DNA from: Prinsepia uniflora
Lineage: Eukaryota > Streptophyta > Magnoliopsida > Rosales > Rosaceae
DNA length: 64,000 bases
Reading direction: 5' to 3'
Assembly (NCBI GenBank): GCA_032719365.1
Contig: CM064861.1
Coordinates: 94,996,721 to 95,060,720, forward strand
Shown here: one piece after another, positions 31,027 to 42,962 of the stretch
Layout: the number at the start of each line of letters is the position of its first letter
How positions within the stretch are numbered: position 1 is the first letter of the stretch
The notes under the pieces: generated by a model
Seen by the model: only the letters and a program-made list of their open reading frames with translations
The model's database searches: none
Told to the model about the DNA's origin: nothing
Program-made: the position numbers and the translations under genes

Positions 31027-33182
31027 ATGGCAGAACAAGGCCATGCAATCGGGATTGATCTAGGCACCACGAATTCGTGTGTTGCAGTTTGTCAGGAATC
31101 AGGATGATCATGTATAAATCATGGTGAACGATTCGGGAAACAGAACAACGCGGTCTTATGTTACAGTCACTGACAATAAGAGGTTGGTCGGCGATGAAGC
31201 GTTTAATCAAATCGGGAGATACCCTGCAAACTCAATCTTCGGTAAGATCACAATGTTCAGTACTTTTTGTGACGATGTTGTGAGTGTTAATAAAAGTTTT
31301 GCATTTGTTTTTTTTTTTTTTTTTGGGTCTGGAAAAGTTTCGCCCCTAAAAATTTAAGAATTAATTATAAATTAATTCATTTTGAGATATAATATATAAA
31401 TTAGTTCATTTATTGATTTACCAAATTCCTTTTAAATATTTTATTTTTTCTTTAATTTAGTTATTATTTTATTTTTTCCTAATACCTTATATACCTTTTT
31501 GATTGTACTTACCTAATACACCTATTTTGTAGGAGACTATTTATTAGATATGATTTCAAATTATATTGTTATTTGTTTAATATTTATTTTAATAAAGATA
31601 ATTATTCTAAATTAATGATTGTTTTCATAAAGTTAAATTAATAATTATCCTACTTATTATTTATCTTTCTTTCTATATTAATACACTATTATATTCTTAA
31701 AAAATTTACGCTTTCAAATATTTTGATACTAATAAATAATTAAACTTCCAAAAAATAGATTACAGATACAATTATATCTGAAAAAGATATATTGCGTATA
31801 ATATAACTATGCCCACATCTAGAGAGAAACCATACCTGGTGTAAATTAACTTCCAAATTTCTAGTCTTTCCATGATATATATGTATTTTTCTTAAAAAAA
31901 TATTGATACAGAACTTAAATTGGCATGCTTCTAATTTTTTTTAAAATAACTTACTAAAACAAATAATATGGATTGAACAATAGTAAAAAAATTACGTGAT
32001 TCTACATTTTCTGTTCTCAATAGTGCAGTTTGACTAATTTATAACTTGGACGACCTATTTATAATTATTCCTGAATTTAATTATGATAAATTTATTTTGC
32101 TCGAAAACTAAAACTTATATACAGATGCAAAGCGATTAATTGGCAGGAGATTTAGTGAAAAATGTGTTCAAAAGGATATCAAGAGTTGGCCATTCAAGGT
32201 CGTTGAAGGTGCGGGTGACAAGCCCATAATTGTGGTTACTCACAAGGATAAGGAGAAACAGTTTACCGCTGAAGAGATCTCATCCTTGGTTCTCGCAAAG
32301 ATGTGGGAGATTGCTGAGTGCTTCCTCTACTCAAATATTGGTGTAAGAAATGCAGTTGTCACGGTTCCTTCTTACTTCAACAACTCGCGCGCAACGTCAA
32401 GCTACAATAGAAGCTGGGAAATTAGCGGGTTTCAACGTGCTGCGAATTATTAACGAACCAACTGCTGCCGCCATTGCTTATGGTATCGACAAGAGGGTTA
32501 GAGGGCTGGCTTTTACAGAAAGAGAAATGTGATGATATTTGATTGGGGTGGTGGTACTTTAGATGTGTCACTACTTACTTCAATAAGTGCATGGAACCGG
32601 TGAGGAAGTGTTTGCAGGATGCTAAAGTGGACGTAAGCAATGTGGACGACATTGTTCTTGTTGGTGGATCTTCTAGAATCCCAAGGTGCAGGAGTTGTTG
32701 AAGGAGTTTTCAAATGCAAGGAGTTGTGCAAGAGCATCAATCCCGACGCGGCCATTGCTTATGGAGCTGCGATTCAAGCAGCAGTCTTGAGTAGTTGAGT
32801 GGAAATGGAACTGGGAAGCTTCAGGACTTCACACTCAGATGTCATCCCTATTTCACTTGGGACCGGCGTTGGTAGAGAGCAAGGCATGTCAGTTATGATC
32901 CCAAGGAACACTAAAATCCCCACCAAAACCGTCAAAAATTTTGTGACTGCACTTGACAACCGAAAGTCTTTCAATTTCTGTGTTTACGAAGGCGAGAATG
33001 AACTCACCAAAGATAACAATTACTTGGATGGATTTACCATAGATGGCATTCCTCCAGCTCCTGAGGGATTTGAAATGGTACAAGTTTGCTTTTCTATCGA
33101 TGAAAATGGCGTCCTGAATGTTTCGGCTCTGATCTCGTCCACCGGCCAAAAGAAAGAGATTACAATCAACAGAGACAAATAA
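31027..33182 (+). pseudogene. HSP70 pseudogene, two exons, multiply broken
   Basis: Exon 1 starts with an ATG at 31027 (HAIGIDLGTTNSCVAV) and ends at the usual GT near 31242. A small local duplication (TCAGGA twice, near 31091-31106) and a further shift break the frame. Exon 2 starts at 32125 after AG (AKRLIGRRF). It has frameshifts near 32390 and 32495, and a deletion of several hundred bases that joins the VSLLT segment directly to FNKCMEPV near 32580. More shifts follow at 32685-32800. The substrate-binding beta domain (SLGTGVGREQ to EITINRDK) is open at 32799-33182 and ends at the same lidless position as the intact gene. The intron is AT-rich. Confidence 0.88.
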
Positions 33183-33382
33183 GCTGTGGGAGTTAATAGG
33201 ATCAACTTTTTCATAATTTGGTTAAAGTTAATACTCAATTTGATTTGAGATCTGCCCTCTTATTAATTATTTGAAATTCAACGTGTAATTTGCATGTTAA
33301 ACACAACACAACATTCACAATAAGAACATAAACAAATGTTTTCTAAAACTATAAAAAAACTTGAACCTGCCTAAAGTGGAAA

Positions 33383-35265
33383 TCATAAACAATAAGAACA
33401 TAAACAAATGTTTTCTAAAACAATTGTGGCACTGGAAATCATTTTGCTTCTATTTACCACCTCTTCCACAGCTTTTAATCGACCATCCATATAAGAAAGA
33501 CGAAGAACCATTTTCTTCAAATTTCGCGCATGCTCGAGGATATACCTTGCAAACTCGATTTCATTAGACCCACCAGAAACCTGTATGGTTACCTCCTTGA
33601 GATGATGAATAAAAGCAAGGTTTTCCAGTTTCCAGTACCCCATACCAGAGCCTTCTATCTGGAAATTAAGGCAAAAAGGTAACAGTCAAAATGAACCAGA
33701 AATGGCAATAGAGGGAACTTACAGTTGAAAAAAATCTCATTGTGGACATTATCAAAAGAAAAAATGCGTTAGGGGGAGATAGATAGACCTACACTTATTT
33801 CGGATTCAGAATCCGCTTCGTATTGGTTAGTCTTTATGCACAAAATATTCAAATTAGGCATTCCTCTAAGAAGAGAGATCAATGCTGGAACAAGGTCATC
33901 ATTCAAACTCTCACAAAGAATAGTCAAGTTACAGATTTTATCTAATGGCGCTGCCATGGAACCTTCCTTGAACAAAGCCTGCACTTTTCCAAAGAAAATA
34001 TATTCAAATATCTCGAAAATCTTCATAAAGTGTTCATATATGCATGGTATTCAATCAAAACTTGCAGCAATATCAATAAGAAATTGCATCCTACCAGTTA
34101 GATTGTGCCATCAATATCATAACAAACAATGCAATCTCCATGATTGCAAAGTGAAAACTCCCAATTCAGACTAAATGGGGATATATATATATATATATAT
34201 ATTTGATATTTTAAAAGAACTGAATTGCAAAATATATATGTTTTAGGTGAAGGGCAGTAATGATTTTACCTTAATGGTCTCCTCGTTTATGGTAAGAACC
34301 TTTGCCCAGCATACACTGCGAACAACTGCAAATACTTTGTCAAATTCATTTAACCGAGGCTCCAAAAGAATCTCAACTTTTTCCAAACTCATTAACTTCC
34401 CAAGATTTTGGCTATTCCTCATATTGCCTTTCCATTTCAAAACTTTAAGAATCGGAGCAAAAATCTTCAATGATTTGCTGCTTGTAGTGGCATAGCAATC
34501 ACTCCAGTTTATATCTATCTTCTCAAGCTTGTCACCGGATATGTTAAGATGGAAGAGGTCATCGGGAGGATCTGGCGAAATAAGAAATGATTCCAAAGAT
34601 GAACTCCGGACAGTCATATTTCGTATCCCTCCAACTTGAATAAGCTGTAATTCCTTAATGCATTTGCAGGAACACGTGATCCATTCGAAAAACCTCTCAT
34701 CAACTATCGTCACACGTTCCAGTTTCAAGCACTGGAGGTTACTCGAAAAGGATACAGAAGGTGCCTCAAAAATCTCCCACTGCAGGTGCACTGACAAAGA
34801 CCTCAAAGATTGGGAACGGAAGACAACAGATGGCAACACAAACCTATTGTTCAAGCCATAAGAGAGATGAAGGTCAAGCTCTTCAACATTACACCTTACT
34901 GCATTATGAATCCATGTCATTGCCCGAAAACGATCATCAGATAGTTTCTTCACTGTTTCGCACGAAAAGAAGCTCCAATCAATGCAGAACCGGTCTATCT
35001 TATGATCACCGCGAGACAGCAAATACCTGTCCAAAGAACTCAACAGCCTGACGCGCTTCTGATTGGTTGTTCTTCTTGGCAGGCAACTTGAACCGAAAGT
35101 AACAAATGGGAGGGATAGATAAAATTTCCTGCATCTTCTGGATACGGCACCCAATCGAGTGAGGTCTTTGAAAGTGAGGAAGCAGAGGATATGGTGAGCA
35201 ACTTTGTCTGGAAGATCACTGAATCTGTCTATTGCAGTTGCCCGTGACTTGCGCTTGCGCCCCAT
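33383..35265 (-). CDS. F-box/LRR/FBD-type protein, intact, three exons
   Basis: Exons 35265-34270, 33978-33793 and 33658-33383 join in phase 0 through GT-AG introns, giving 485 residues. The F-box is at about 13-57 (FSDLPDKVAHHILCFLTF). LRR sequence follows (LRSLSVHL, LKVLKWKG), then the second-exon LRR (NDDLVPALISLLRGM). The FBD-like C-terminus contains NEIEFARYILEHARNLKKMV. The ATG at 35265 follows a likely leader; GT-AG-like signals between 35580 and 35300 could mark a 5' UTR intron. No lesion is visible. The Lys/Arg-rich start (MGRKRKSR) could be nuclear-targeting, but that is a guess. It is the most divergent intact member of the array. Confidence 0.87.
34179..34201. repeat. (AT)n microsatellite in intron 1 of the F-box gene at 33383-35265
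   Basis: About eleven AT repeats lie between the first and second exons of the intact F-box gene. Confidence 0.9.
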
Positions 35266-36114
35266 GGCAGGGGTTGTTGAAGGCAGCGGTGGCTCCGGGT
35301 TTCCCCTGCAATAAACTCATCATAAACAGCTGACTATAACACAAGCATTCGAGAAAAAAGTAAAAAACCCAGCAAAACTTTGCAACCAAGCACAATGGCA
35401 GATACCCAATTAATATCTCACAGAGGCATATCATCAAGCACCTACCGAGCTCGATCACAACAAAGCCCTCATTTCAAGAAAAAAGCAAAACGATATACAG
35501 ATTGTTCAATAAGAGAAGGATGAAATTACAAAACAGTGTGTTCTGCAAACAAATCACTTACAGGTGATGGTGATGGTGATGGTGGGGGAATTGACTCTGT
35601 TTCCGATTCTCCTCCGGCAATGGCGTCTCGCATTTGGTTTTAATGTTGGAGTTTAAAGGGTGAGAACTGAGCAGGCAGAAAAAGCTTTAAGCCGGTAATT
35701 GACAATTGGTCGCCGGAATGTATGGCAACTCACGGTCATCATAATCCACAATTATACGAGAGGAAAGGAGGATATGCTTGGGGTACAGTGTTTAATAAGA
35801 ATTTAAAAAAGAAATCGAAAACAAAAACTTCAAGCTTAAAAAATGCTACAAAATATCAGGTAGTTTTCGATTACTCTCGTAAATAATGATGATAAGATCA
35901 ATCTTCCCGTTCCTTATTTATCTGAAACAATCTTGCCATTTTAGGCTAGTGTTTGATTCACTTTTCCTTCAATCGTGACATAATCAAAGCATTCTGACGT
36001 GGATTTTCATAGAATTCCCCAAACCTTCCTACATTTTGGGCTCCATGGCTTAAGCATGCACTACAAGTATTCTAGGCTAATTTTGGATTGAACTTTCTTG
36101 GTAATAGTCTAGGT
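35266..36114. other. 5' flank of the F-box gene at 33383-35265
   Basis: Contains a probable 5' UTR near 35560-35640, with a GGTGATGGTGATGGTG simple repeat at about 35564-35586. Otherwise AT-rich with no gene. Confidence 0.4.
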
Positions 36115-36580
36115 CCTCTTGGTAATACTTTTTTTTAAAATTTGAAATAGGGGCCCACAATTTTAAATGATAAAATATTAATTTAAATTTATATAAAAAA
36201 AATTTTTTTAACAAATTCAAAAAAAAATTACTTTTAGATAATAAAAATTTACAAATGTACACAAATTAATTTTTTTAAAAATATATAAAAAAATTATTTA
36301 TGTATCAAAGTAATTTGTTTTTCTCCATCATCTTTAATTTTTTTTACTAAGGCTTTATTTCACAAAAAAAAAATTATTTATGCAGAGAAATAAATTACTT
36401 TCATACATAAATAATTTTTTAAATTTTGGTAAATTTTTTAATTTTTATTGTCTTAAAGTAGATTTTTTAGTTTTTTTTTTTCAAAATAAATAATTTTTAT
36501 AAATTTAAATTAATATTTTATTTAAAAAAATTGTGGGTCCCATTTTAAATTTGACAAAAATTTAATAATGGGATCAAAGT
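36115..36580. mobile_element. Long-hairpin MITE-like element
   Basis: The left half (36126-36200, GGGGCCCACAATTTTAAATG onward) is the inverted copy of the right half (GTGGGTCCCATTTTAAATTT and preceding bases, about 36470-36560). The inner arms also pair, with ATTATTTATGTA and AAAGTAATTT facing their complements around a centre near 36345. The whole 450-base segment could fold into one imperfect hairpin. No coding sequence is present and I could not define a target duplication. Confidence 0.6.
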
Positions 36581-37329
36581 GTAACGATTTGAAGAATTAA
36601 GGTGAAAATTGTAATATTTGAAAATTTAAGTATGAATCTATTATAGGTTGTAAATTAGAAGGTAATAAAGTATAATTTATCTTTTTTATAAAAGTGACTT
36701 TCAAAACTACCATGTACTCTTTTTAAAACTTATTATAAAAAATTCATCGATTTTTAAGAAAATAAAGATTTTTTATTTTTATCAAATGCTTTTATCAAGT
36801 TTTACTTTCAAATAAAGTAATTTTGTTTTAAAAACAAAAGTGAGACTTTTTCGTTGTTTTTCGTCATTAAATAGTAAATATCAAACGAGGCCTTCGAACC
36901 ACGAAAAAAGTTGCAACTTTTTGGTTTGGGCTCAAAAGAACCCTGATGCACAATTTGATCATCGTGGGTGGCTATAGGGTCCATTTGGAGCTCTATAGCT
37001 CGGCCTCGAATGGTATAAGCTGTCCAAACTTGCCTTGAATGGGCGTTTCTCAATGTCACAAAGTCCAAGTCATGAGATTGATTTCCACCACCGACTGTCA
37101 TTCTTCGTGGGCAATCTGTAATTTCCAAAAACGAAGGTGAAGAACCTCCTTGTAAGCTCTGATGAGGGCTTGGGATGCACTGATCCTGGGATGAGGTTTT
37201 ACTCGCCCCAAAACAAAAGAGTAAAACAGACAACCATACTAAACAAAAGAGCTCACTGGAATCTGAAGCGCAGCCATGTATCAGCAGCAGCAATTAAGTT
37301 CTTACTTAAATAAACTCTTCTAATCAAAA
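36581..37329. other. Intergenic, no convincing gene
   Basis: A minus-strand open frame at 36808-37293 has a hydrophobic stretch (LFCLVWLSVLLFCFG) near its start, but no ATG before it. I cannot match it to a family, so I do not call a gene. The rest is AT-rich. Confidence 0.4.
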
Positions 37330-38395
37330 TCCAAGCCCAGATTTCTAATCAAAATTCAAGTATACTACGAATAGCCTTCAAGACATCACCAAAGGCATTT
37401 ACCTCAGACTCCAAAAACATCTCTGCTTTTTCCGAAGTCATTAATCTTTGTTGGAAGATAAACCAAGCTTATGGTCTATAAATAATTATGCAATTGGTGT
37501 AAGTGTGTAACTTATAGACCATAAGCTTGGTTTATCTTCCAACAATCTCCCCAGATTGTGGCTTTTCCTTAAATCACCCTCCCACTTGAAATATTTAAGG
37601 TTTGGAGCAAAAATATTGAAGGATTTGCTGCTTGATACTGAAGAAACCCTTTTCCACGCTATATGTACATTTTCCAGCTTTTGACCAGAGATGTTGAGAT
37701 GGCAGAGTTCATAACTCCAAACCTTAAATGTTTGCAAAGATGCTCTTTCAAAGGTGATATTTTGGATAGCTTTACCCTTAATAAGCTGTAGTTCTTTAAT
37801 GCATTTGCAGGAATTTGAGATCCATTCGGAAAACCACTCATCAACTATTTGAACTTCAAACAACCTCAAGAAATGGAGGCTTGAAAAAGATGAGGAAGGA
37901 AATTGAAGAACATTCCTCAAGTGCACCGATAGGGACCTCAAAGATTGAAACAGAAATACACAAGATGGCAACACAAACAACTCTTCTACACTGAGATGAA
38001 GATCAAGCACTTCAACTTTAGACCTTATGGCATTTTTTAATCCATGCAAAAATTTGAAGATCCGCATCAGTAAACCCCCAGCCCAGCTGCCAACGAAGGC
38101 GAAAATGCTGCACCCTATTATCTCCACGATGAAATAAGTACCTATTCAAAGAGCTAAAATAATCTGCTTCGTCCTTCTCACTTGTTGGATAGGAAATTCC
38201 ATCAATATCCAATGTTGGAATTGATAAATAAAATCTTCTGCATGTTTTCGACACAGCGCCTACTCGAGTAAGATCGATAAAACTGAAAAAGGAAAGAATA
38301 TGATGAGCAACATAGTAGGGAAGATTACTAAATCTGTTTAACAGTTGACGACTTGCAGTTTCCCGGAAGTTATACTTTTCCCCATGAGACTATGT
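37330..38395 (-). pseudogene. F-box/LRR pseudogene interrupted by a 96-bp foldback insertion
   Basis: The minus strand encodes an F-box (FSNLPYYVAHHILSFF, then LTRVGAVSKTCRRFYLS) at about 38345-38210. LRRs follow, closest to the intact gene at 33383-35265 (CKCIKELQLIKG, LYHLNISGQKL-like). A frameshift near the start separates an ATG-led peptide from the F-box frame. An A-run near 38033-38040 causes another shift. The foldback at 37448-37543 splits the codons for NLGRL and MTSEKAEMFLE. After AIRSILEF the frame stops, and the second and third exons are missing. Confidence 0.82.
37448..37543. mobile_element. 96-bp palindromic (foldback) insertion, target duplication AATCT
   Basis: The arms GTTGGAAGATAAACCAAGCT... 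at 37450-37481 and their exact reverse complement at 37512-37543 form a perfect 32-base inverted repeat around a 30-base loop. AATCT is present at 37443-37447 and 37544-37548. Removing the insert and one AATCT restores the reading frame of the F-box paralogues at this point (GRL followed by MTSE). The insertion is therefore clean, and the perfect arms suggest it is young. Confidence 0.8.
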
Positions 38396-38689
38396 CTCTA
38401 TTTTGTTATGGTAAGCGCTTCTATGGGATTGTTGAAAGCGGCAGCTGAGATACAAGCATTGGCGATCTTCTGCAATGTTATAAAGACCAATAAATTTCAC
38501 AATACTATACTGTCACATTGAGAGTTCTAGAGTTGCCAAAATGAAGCAGCTTGTTTTAACTTCTAAAGTAAACGAAAAATCTTCGAAGATCAATAAACTA
38601 ATAAAGCAAAGCAAAGCTAAGTTTAACAATAAACTAATAAAGTAAACGAAAAATCTTCGAAAACTTTTCAGTGCTCTAAATAATAAATA

Positions 38690-39850
38690 TTACTAATTGG
38701 TTACTTTTAACTATACTTGATTTAAGGGACACATGGCACACTAATGTGAACTGGTGGTGACACTTGGCGAGGTGTCGGGTCCAATCAACATCAACGTGGC
38801 AGTGCCATGTCAACATTGCCAGACCACGTGGACCAATCAAGTGGTGCCACATGGCAACATGTTAGAGATGTTAGAGTGACGTGGTAGTGATGACGCCTAC
38901 ACATTTGTTCAAAGAAATACCAAAATCCCTTATATCGGTTTGATAAATCAAATCGAGAGAAATATATTTTGGCACGCCCAATGGGACCCACTAGGTTTTG
39001 ATATTGTATGGTCGTTGACACTAGGGGGAATCCTAAAGATGACCAAGAAATCCAGTTGCCTAATTTAATAGCCGGACGGAGGAGAAGGAATATGGTTGGA
39101 ACACTCCCAATGTCAGTCCAGCCTTTTGGTATGTCAATTTCTCAAGCAGGTTATAGTGGCCAATTACAAATCGGCCGAACCTCGGCCATGACTACAGACA
39201 CTACTTTAGTTGAGACTACCCGCGACCCTTTAGAGATGGTCCTCCAGCCAAATCCTCCAACCTCGTTGGACTTCCAACAATTAATTCGGACGTTAGAGGT
39301 AACAAATCGAGCAACCCACCAGAGGCTTGACGAGCTCACTACTGAGATGAATAACCAACGGCCGGATGTTCGCAACCACTTTGCTCAGGTAAACGATAGA
39401 CTCGGCCAACAGCCTGTCTAAAATGGACACCCAGCGGCCAGGGGTCAAGTGGGTGCTCAAGCCGAGAATTTTGGAGCGAACGAGCAACCTGGTAACAATC
39501 TAATATCCCAAATCATAATAATCTCCCAGGTTGGAATAATCCGTTCGGGCCGAACCCGTATCAAGCTTTCCACTAAGCGCGACCACAACCCAACACACCG
39601 CCTGGGGCCAACTTTGCTGGTCCATTCATAAATCAAATAGCTGGCTTAGATGGTTGAGGAATCCATGGAGGGAATTACCCAAATGGTAACTACAATGGAG
39701 TTGGCCAACAATGAGCCCTTGATCGGGGTGTGGTTGAGCACCTGATCCAGGAGATGGTTTCTCTAGTCAGGAGAGTCGGCCGACCTGTGTACAGGAGGTC
39801 GTATCCTCAACATTTTGACATAGAAGAATTTCCACATAGTTTTAGAGTTC
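38690..39850 (+). mobile_element. Ty3/gypsy retrotransposon remnant: leader and gag start
   Basis: A GGCACGCCCAATGGGACCCA motif at about 38973-38992, typical of the leader just before gag in plant gypsy elements, precedes an ATG at 39008. The frame 39008-39421 (MVVDTRGNPKDDQEIQLP onward, Gln/Asn/Pro-rich) looks like a gag N-terminus. It then stops, and gag-like pieces continue in other frames to about 39846 (HLIQEMVSLVRRVGRPVYRR). The region 38750-38880, rich in GTGGCA and CCACGTGG words, may be LTR. No protease, reverse transcriptase or integrase is present. Confidence 0.6.
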
Positions 39851-39892
39851 TTGCAGTTCTAAATTCAGATGATGAAAATAAAATTGAGTATG

Positions 39893-40310
39893 TAAATATG
39901 AATAATACACTTATAAAAAAAATAATGAATAATATGATGGAAGTATAATGGAACCTTAACAGTATTCCCAACCAAAAATACAACTGGGAATCGTCACTCT
40001 AGTAAACAACCAAAACAAAAAGGGAAAGTGGTAGAGAATTAAAAACAAAAAGTTGAAAACGAAAGGGAAAGAAAGAAAGAAAAAAAGAACGGAAAGAAGA
40101 GAAGCAAAAACATAAAAGAAAAAGGTTTACACTTTACTCCTCAAAAAAAGGGTATCGGTATCCTGTGCCCAGCCTTTTGAGAATACAAGTGTAGCTCTTG
40201 GTGCTCGATCGTTTTCATATACAAGAATTTGAACAGCATTAAGAAGACGAAGACTTGAAGGTCCAGCTGCATATGCTTTATTCTTGGGCACCATCAAGTT
40301 CACTATTATC
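39893..40310 (+). repeat. Duplicated blocks B then A, partners of 17560-18440 and 16610-16782
   Basis: About 39893-40175 matches block B (AAAGAAAGAAAGAAAAAAAG, GTGCCCAGCCTTTT), and 40178-40305 matches block A (GTAGCTCTTGGTGCTCGATC). The order is reversed relative to the 16.6-18.4 kb copy. The minus-strand peptide of block A is preserved here. Confidence 0.6.
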
Positions 40311-41104
40311 ACAGCTAATCAATCATCAATCAAATGGATGCCTGGATGGTGGTCTGTTAAATTCATTTCCTTCCCAAAAATTGATTGAATTTATCAAATT
40401 GTTTCAACTTGCAAGTACCTTATAATTTAATTCTATCCAGCTTGTATTACATATGTCATTTAATTTTTTCCAAAATATAAATTTAATGTTTTAGTGTTTA
40501 GAAAATAGGGGTTTTTAAGAGATCAAAGGGGAATTCAACCCATGGTAATTTCCAACGGAAGGCATTATAAGAAAATGACAAGTAATTTCCAATGGTAAAA
40601 AAGTGTCACAAAAGCAATATCAACAGTCGACAAGAATGCTGCCAAAGGGTAATATATATATACATCGTCACTTTTCGGATAGAAAAATATATACCGTCAC
40701 TCTTGATGCTCTATGCTGTGAACCGTCAGGCTAAATATATGAAAAGCTAATACCGGTGCACACACTTTTCTTGACGGCGGGATATATGGTTGGCATCGTT
40801 TAAAAGCTTTTTCTTAGCGAAGCGATTGAATTGAGCTGCCAACTAATCATAATTTTTACTAAAAAGAGTCAGGCTCCACATTTCAAAAGAAAATTAAAAA
40901 TGTATATATATGTTCTAGTATTCTACAACTGATCATACTATACGTATGTATTGATCACTTAGACTTTTCATGCATTGAATTGATAGTTAAAGTCCATTAG
41001 ATTCTTCCAAATAAACCAGACACAAGAAAATAAACTCATCATCCTCATTGCCAAGCTAGTTCTCTCCTGTACTTATCCCCTGTGCTTCCACGACTGTAGA
41101 GAAC
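40311..41104. promoter_or_regulatory. Upstream region of the second Gag-HSP70 gene
   Basis: About 800 bases without a gene precede the ATG at 41105. Several TATA-like tracts (for example TATATATATGTT near 40905) exist, but none can be singled out. No homology to the leader of the first Gag-HSP70 gene is obvious by eye. Confidence 0.35.
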
Positions 41105-41700
41105 ATGGCGAGAGAAAATCCGTTTTTTCCAATCAAACTCACCAGTCACGATATCTACAACTATCAACAGTGGAGGTCTTCCTGCCTTTTATATTTTCAA
41201 ACCTATGATCATTCTGGAATCCTTGAAGGAACTGAAACTTGTCCTCCGGAAGGCCCCAGCCATCCCCACTTTCAAAATTGGTATCGAAGAGATCAACAGT
41301 GTTTGGAATGGCTCAAAGCCACTCTCTCACAAGGTTTTCTAAACCGTATGGTGGCTAAGGGTTCCCACTCGTCGCATAAGCTCTGGCTCAACGTTCAAGA
41401 CCACTTCGCCAATCTCCACCATTCCGACATATATAAATTCAAATCTTTTCTACACGATTTCAAGAAAGAACCCGCCATGTCCATCAGTGACTATCTTACA
41501 GCCATCAAAATTCCGGCCAACCATCTTGACCAGGCCGGTGCTCCTCTCGAAGATCATGACATAGTTTACCACATCCTCACCGGATTACAAGACGAGTATA
41601 ATTCCTTCTGTAGAGATGTGATGAGCCACCCATTTCTAGTGTCTAGTGAGCAGGTGGAATATTGGTTGCTGGAAAAGGAGAAAAATCATCAAGCCACGCA

Positions 41701-42330
41701 GCCTCTGCCTCCACCATCAGCAACGCTAGCGGATCTTGCTGCCCATAACTCCTACCACCAGCCTCCTCCGCCGCTGCCAATGGATGCAATTGCTCATAAC
41801 TCCAACCACCAGCGTTCTCCGCCACCAGCCGCTGATGTTTTGCCGCTAACACCCACCACCAGCCTTCTCCTCCGCCCCCCATCCAAGAAGATGCCCATAA
41901 CTCCCACGCAGCCTCTGCCTCCACCATCAGCAACGCTAGCGGATCTTGTTGCCCATAACTCCTACCACCAGCCTCCTCCACCCCTGCCAATGGATGCAAT
42001 TGCCCATAACTCCAACCACCAGCCTTCTCCGCCGCCAGCCGCTGATGTTTTGCCGCTAACACCCACCACCAGCCTTCTCCTCCGCCCCCCATCCAAGAAG
42101 ATGCCCATAACTCCCACGCAGCCTCTGCCTCCACCATCAGCAACGCTAGCGGATCTTGTTGCCCATAACTCCTACCACCAGCCTCCTCCACCGGTGCCAC
42201 TGGATGCAATTGCCCATAACTCCAACCACCAGCCTTCTCCGCCGCCAACCGCTGATGTTGTTGCCGCTAACACCCACCGCCAGCCTTCTCCTCCGCCCCC
42301 CATCCAAGAAGATGCCCATAACTCCCACCA
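41701..42330 (+). repeat. 210-bp in-frame repeats encoding the Pro-rich linker
   Basis: Copies start at 41701, 41911 and 42121, each with CCTCTGCCTCCACCATCAGC. The first two are nearly identical and the third diverges in its second half. Smaller CATAACTCCAACCACCAGCC units recur within each. In copies 1 and 2 one base is missing in GATGTTTTGCC (copy 3 has GATGTTGTTGCC), so the second half is read in another frame before the next unit restores it. All frames used give Pro/Ser/Thr-rich sequence. Confidence 0.88.
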
Positions 42331-42750
42331 ACAGCCTTCTCCGCCGGCGGCCACTGATGTTGTAGCCGTTGACCCCCACCACCAGATTTCTCCTCCGCCC
42401 CCCATGCAAGAAGATGCAGAGCCTGCAATTGGGATCGATCTGGGAACAACTTATTCGCGCGTGGCGGTGTGGCACAAAGATCATGCAGAGATCATACTCA
42501 ATGATTATGGTAACCGGAAGACTGCATCTTTTGTGGCATTCACTGATGCTGATGAGACGTTGGTAGGCGATGCGGCATTTAACCAAGTGGTCAGAAACAC
42601 CGCCAACACAATCTTCGGTGAGTAGACATTTATTAATGAATAGTTTTTTAATAAATTAAGTCATTTAGTATTTATTTAACACTAATTATTAATTATTACA
42701 CCAAAAATATCATGTGGTTAATTTAGTTTGTCTAAATAGTATTACTCTTA

Positions 42751-42962
42751 CGCCTATTAGGGCGTAGGCGAGTTGGTAGAACGACGATCTGAAACTATGT
42801 CTAATAAATCTATGGTCAACGATTCAAATCCTACTTATTCACGTCAAATTTTGACTTAAAAGTTCCCAAGTGGTTGTATGGTCTATATGGGAGACCCCAG
42901 TTTACTGACTATGAGGGTGAGTCCGAAGGGTTTTGTCTTAGAAGGGTTCTGGATAACAAAAA
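42751..42962 (+). mobile_element. tRNA-derived SINE in the Gag-HSP70 intron
   Basis: The segment has an A-box-like TAGGCGAGTTGG (42765-42776) and a B-box-like GATTCAAATCC (42821-42831) at tRNA promoter spacing, and ends in an A-rich tail. It is flanked by AAATAGTATTACTCTTA at 42734-42750 and 42963-42979, a 17-base direct repeat that is the target duplication of an L1-type insertion. Total length is about 212 bases. It encodes no protein and is in the same orientation as the gene. Confidence 0.85.

Noticed and set aside
36808..37293. Minus-strand open frame of about 160 codons with a hydrophobic start
   Set aside because: It has no ATG before the hydrophobic segment, a stop lies just upstream in frame, and no family or paralogue in the window supports it.
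41643..42586. Minus-strand Gly/Trp-rich open frames
   Set aside because: They are shadows of the Pro-rich repeat linker on the plus strand.
42764..42835. tRNA gene on the plus strand
   Set aside because: A and B boxes are present, but the flanking stem does not fold as a tRNA, and an A-rich tail with a target duplication marks a SINE.
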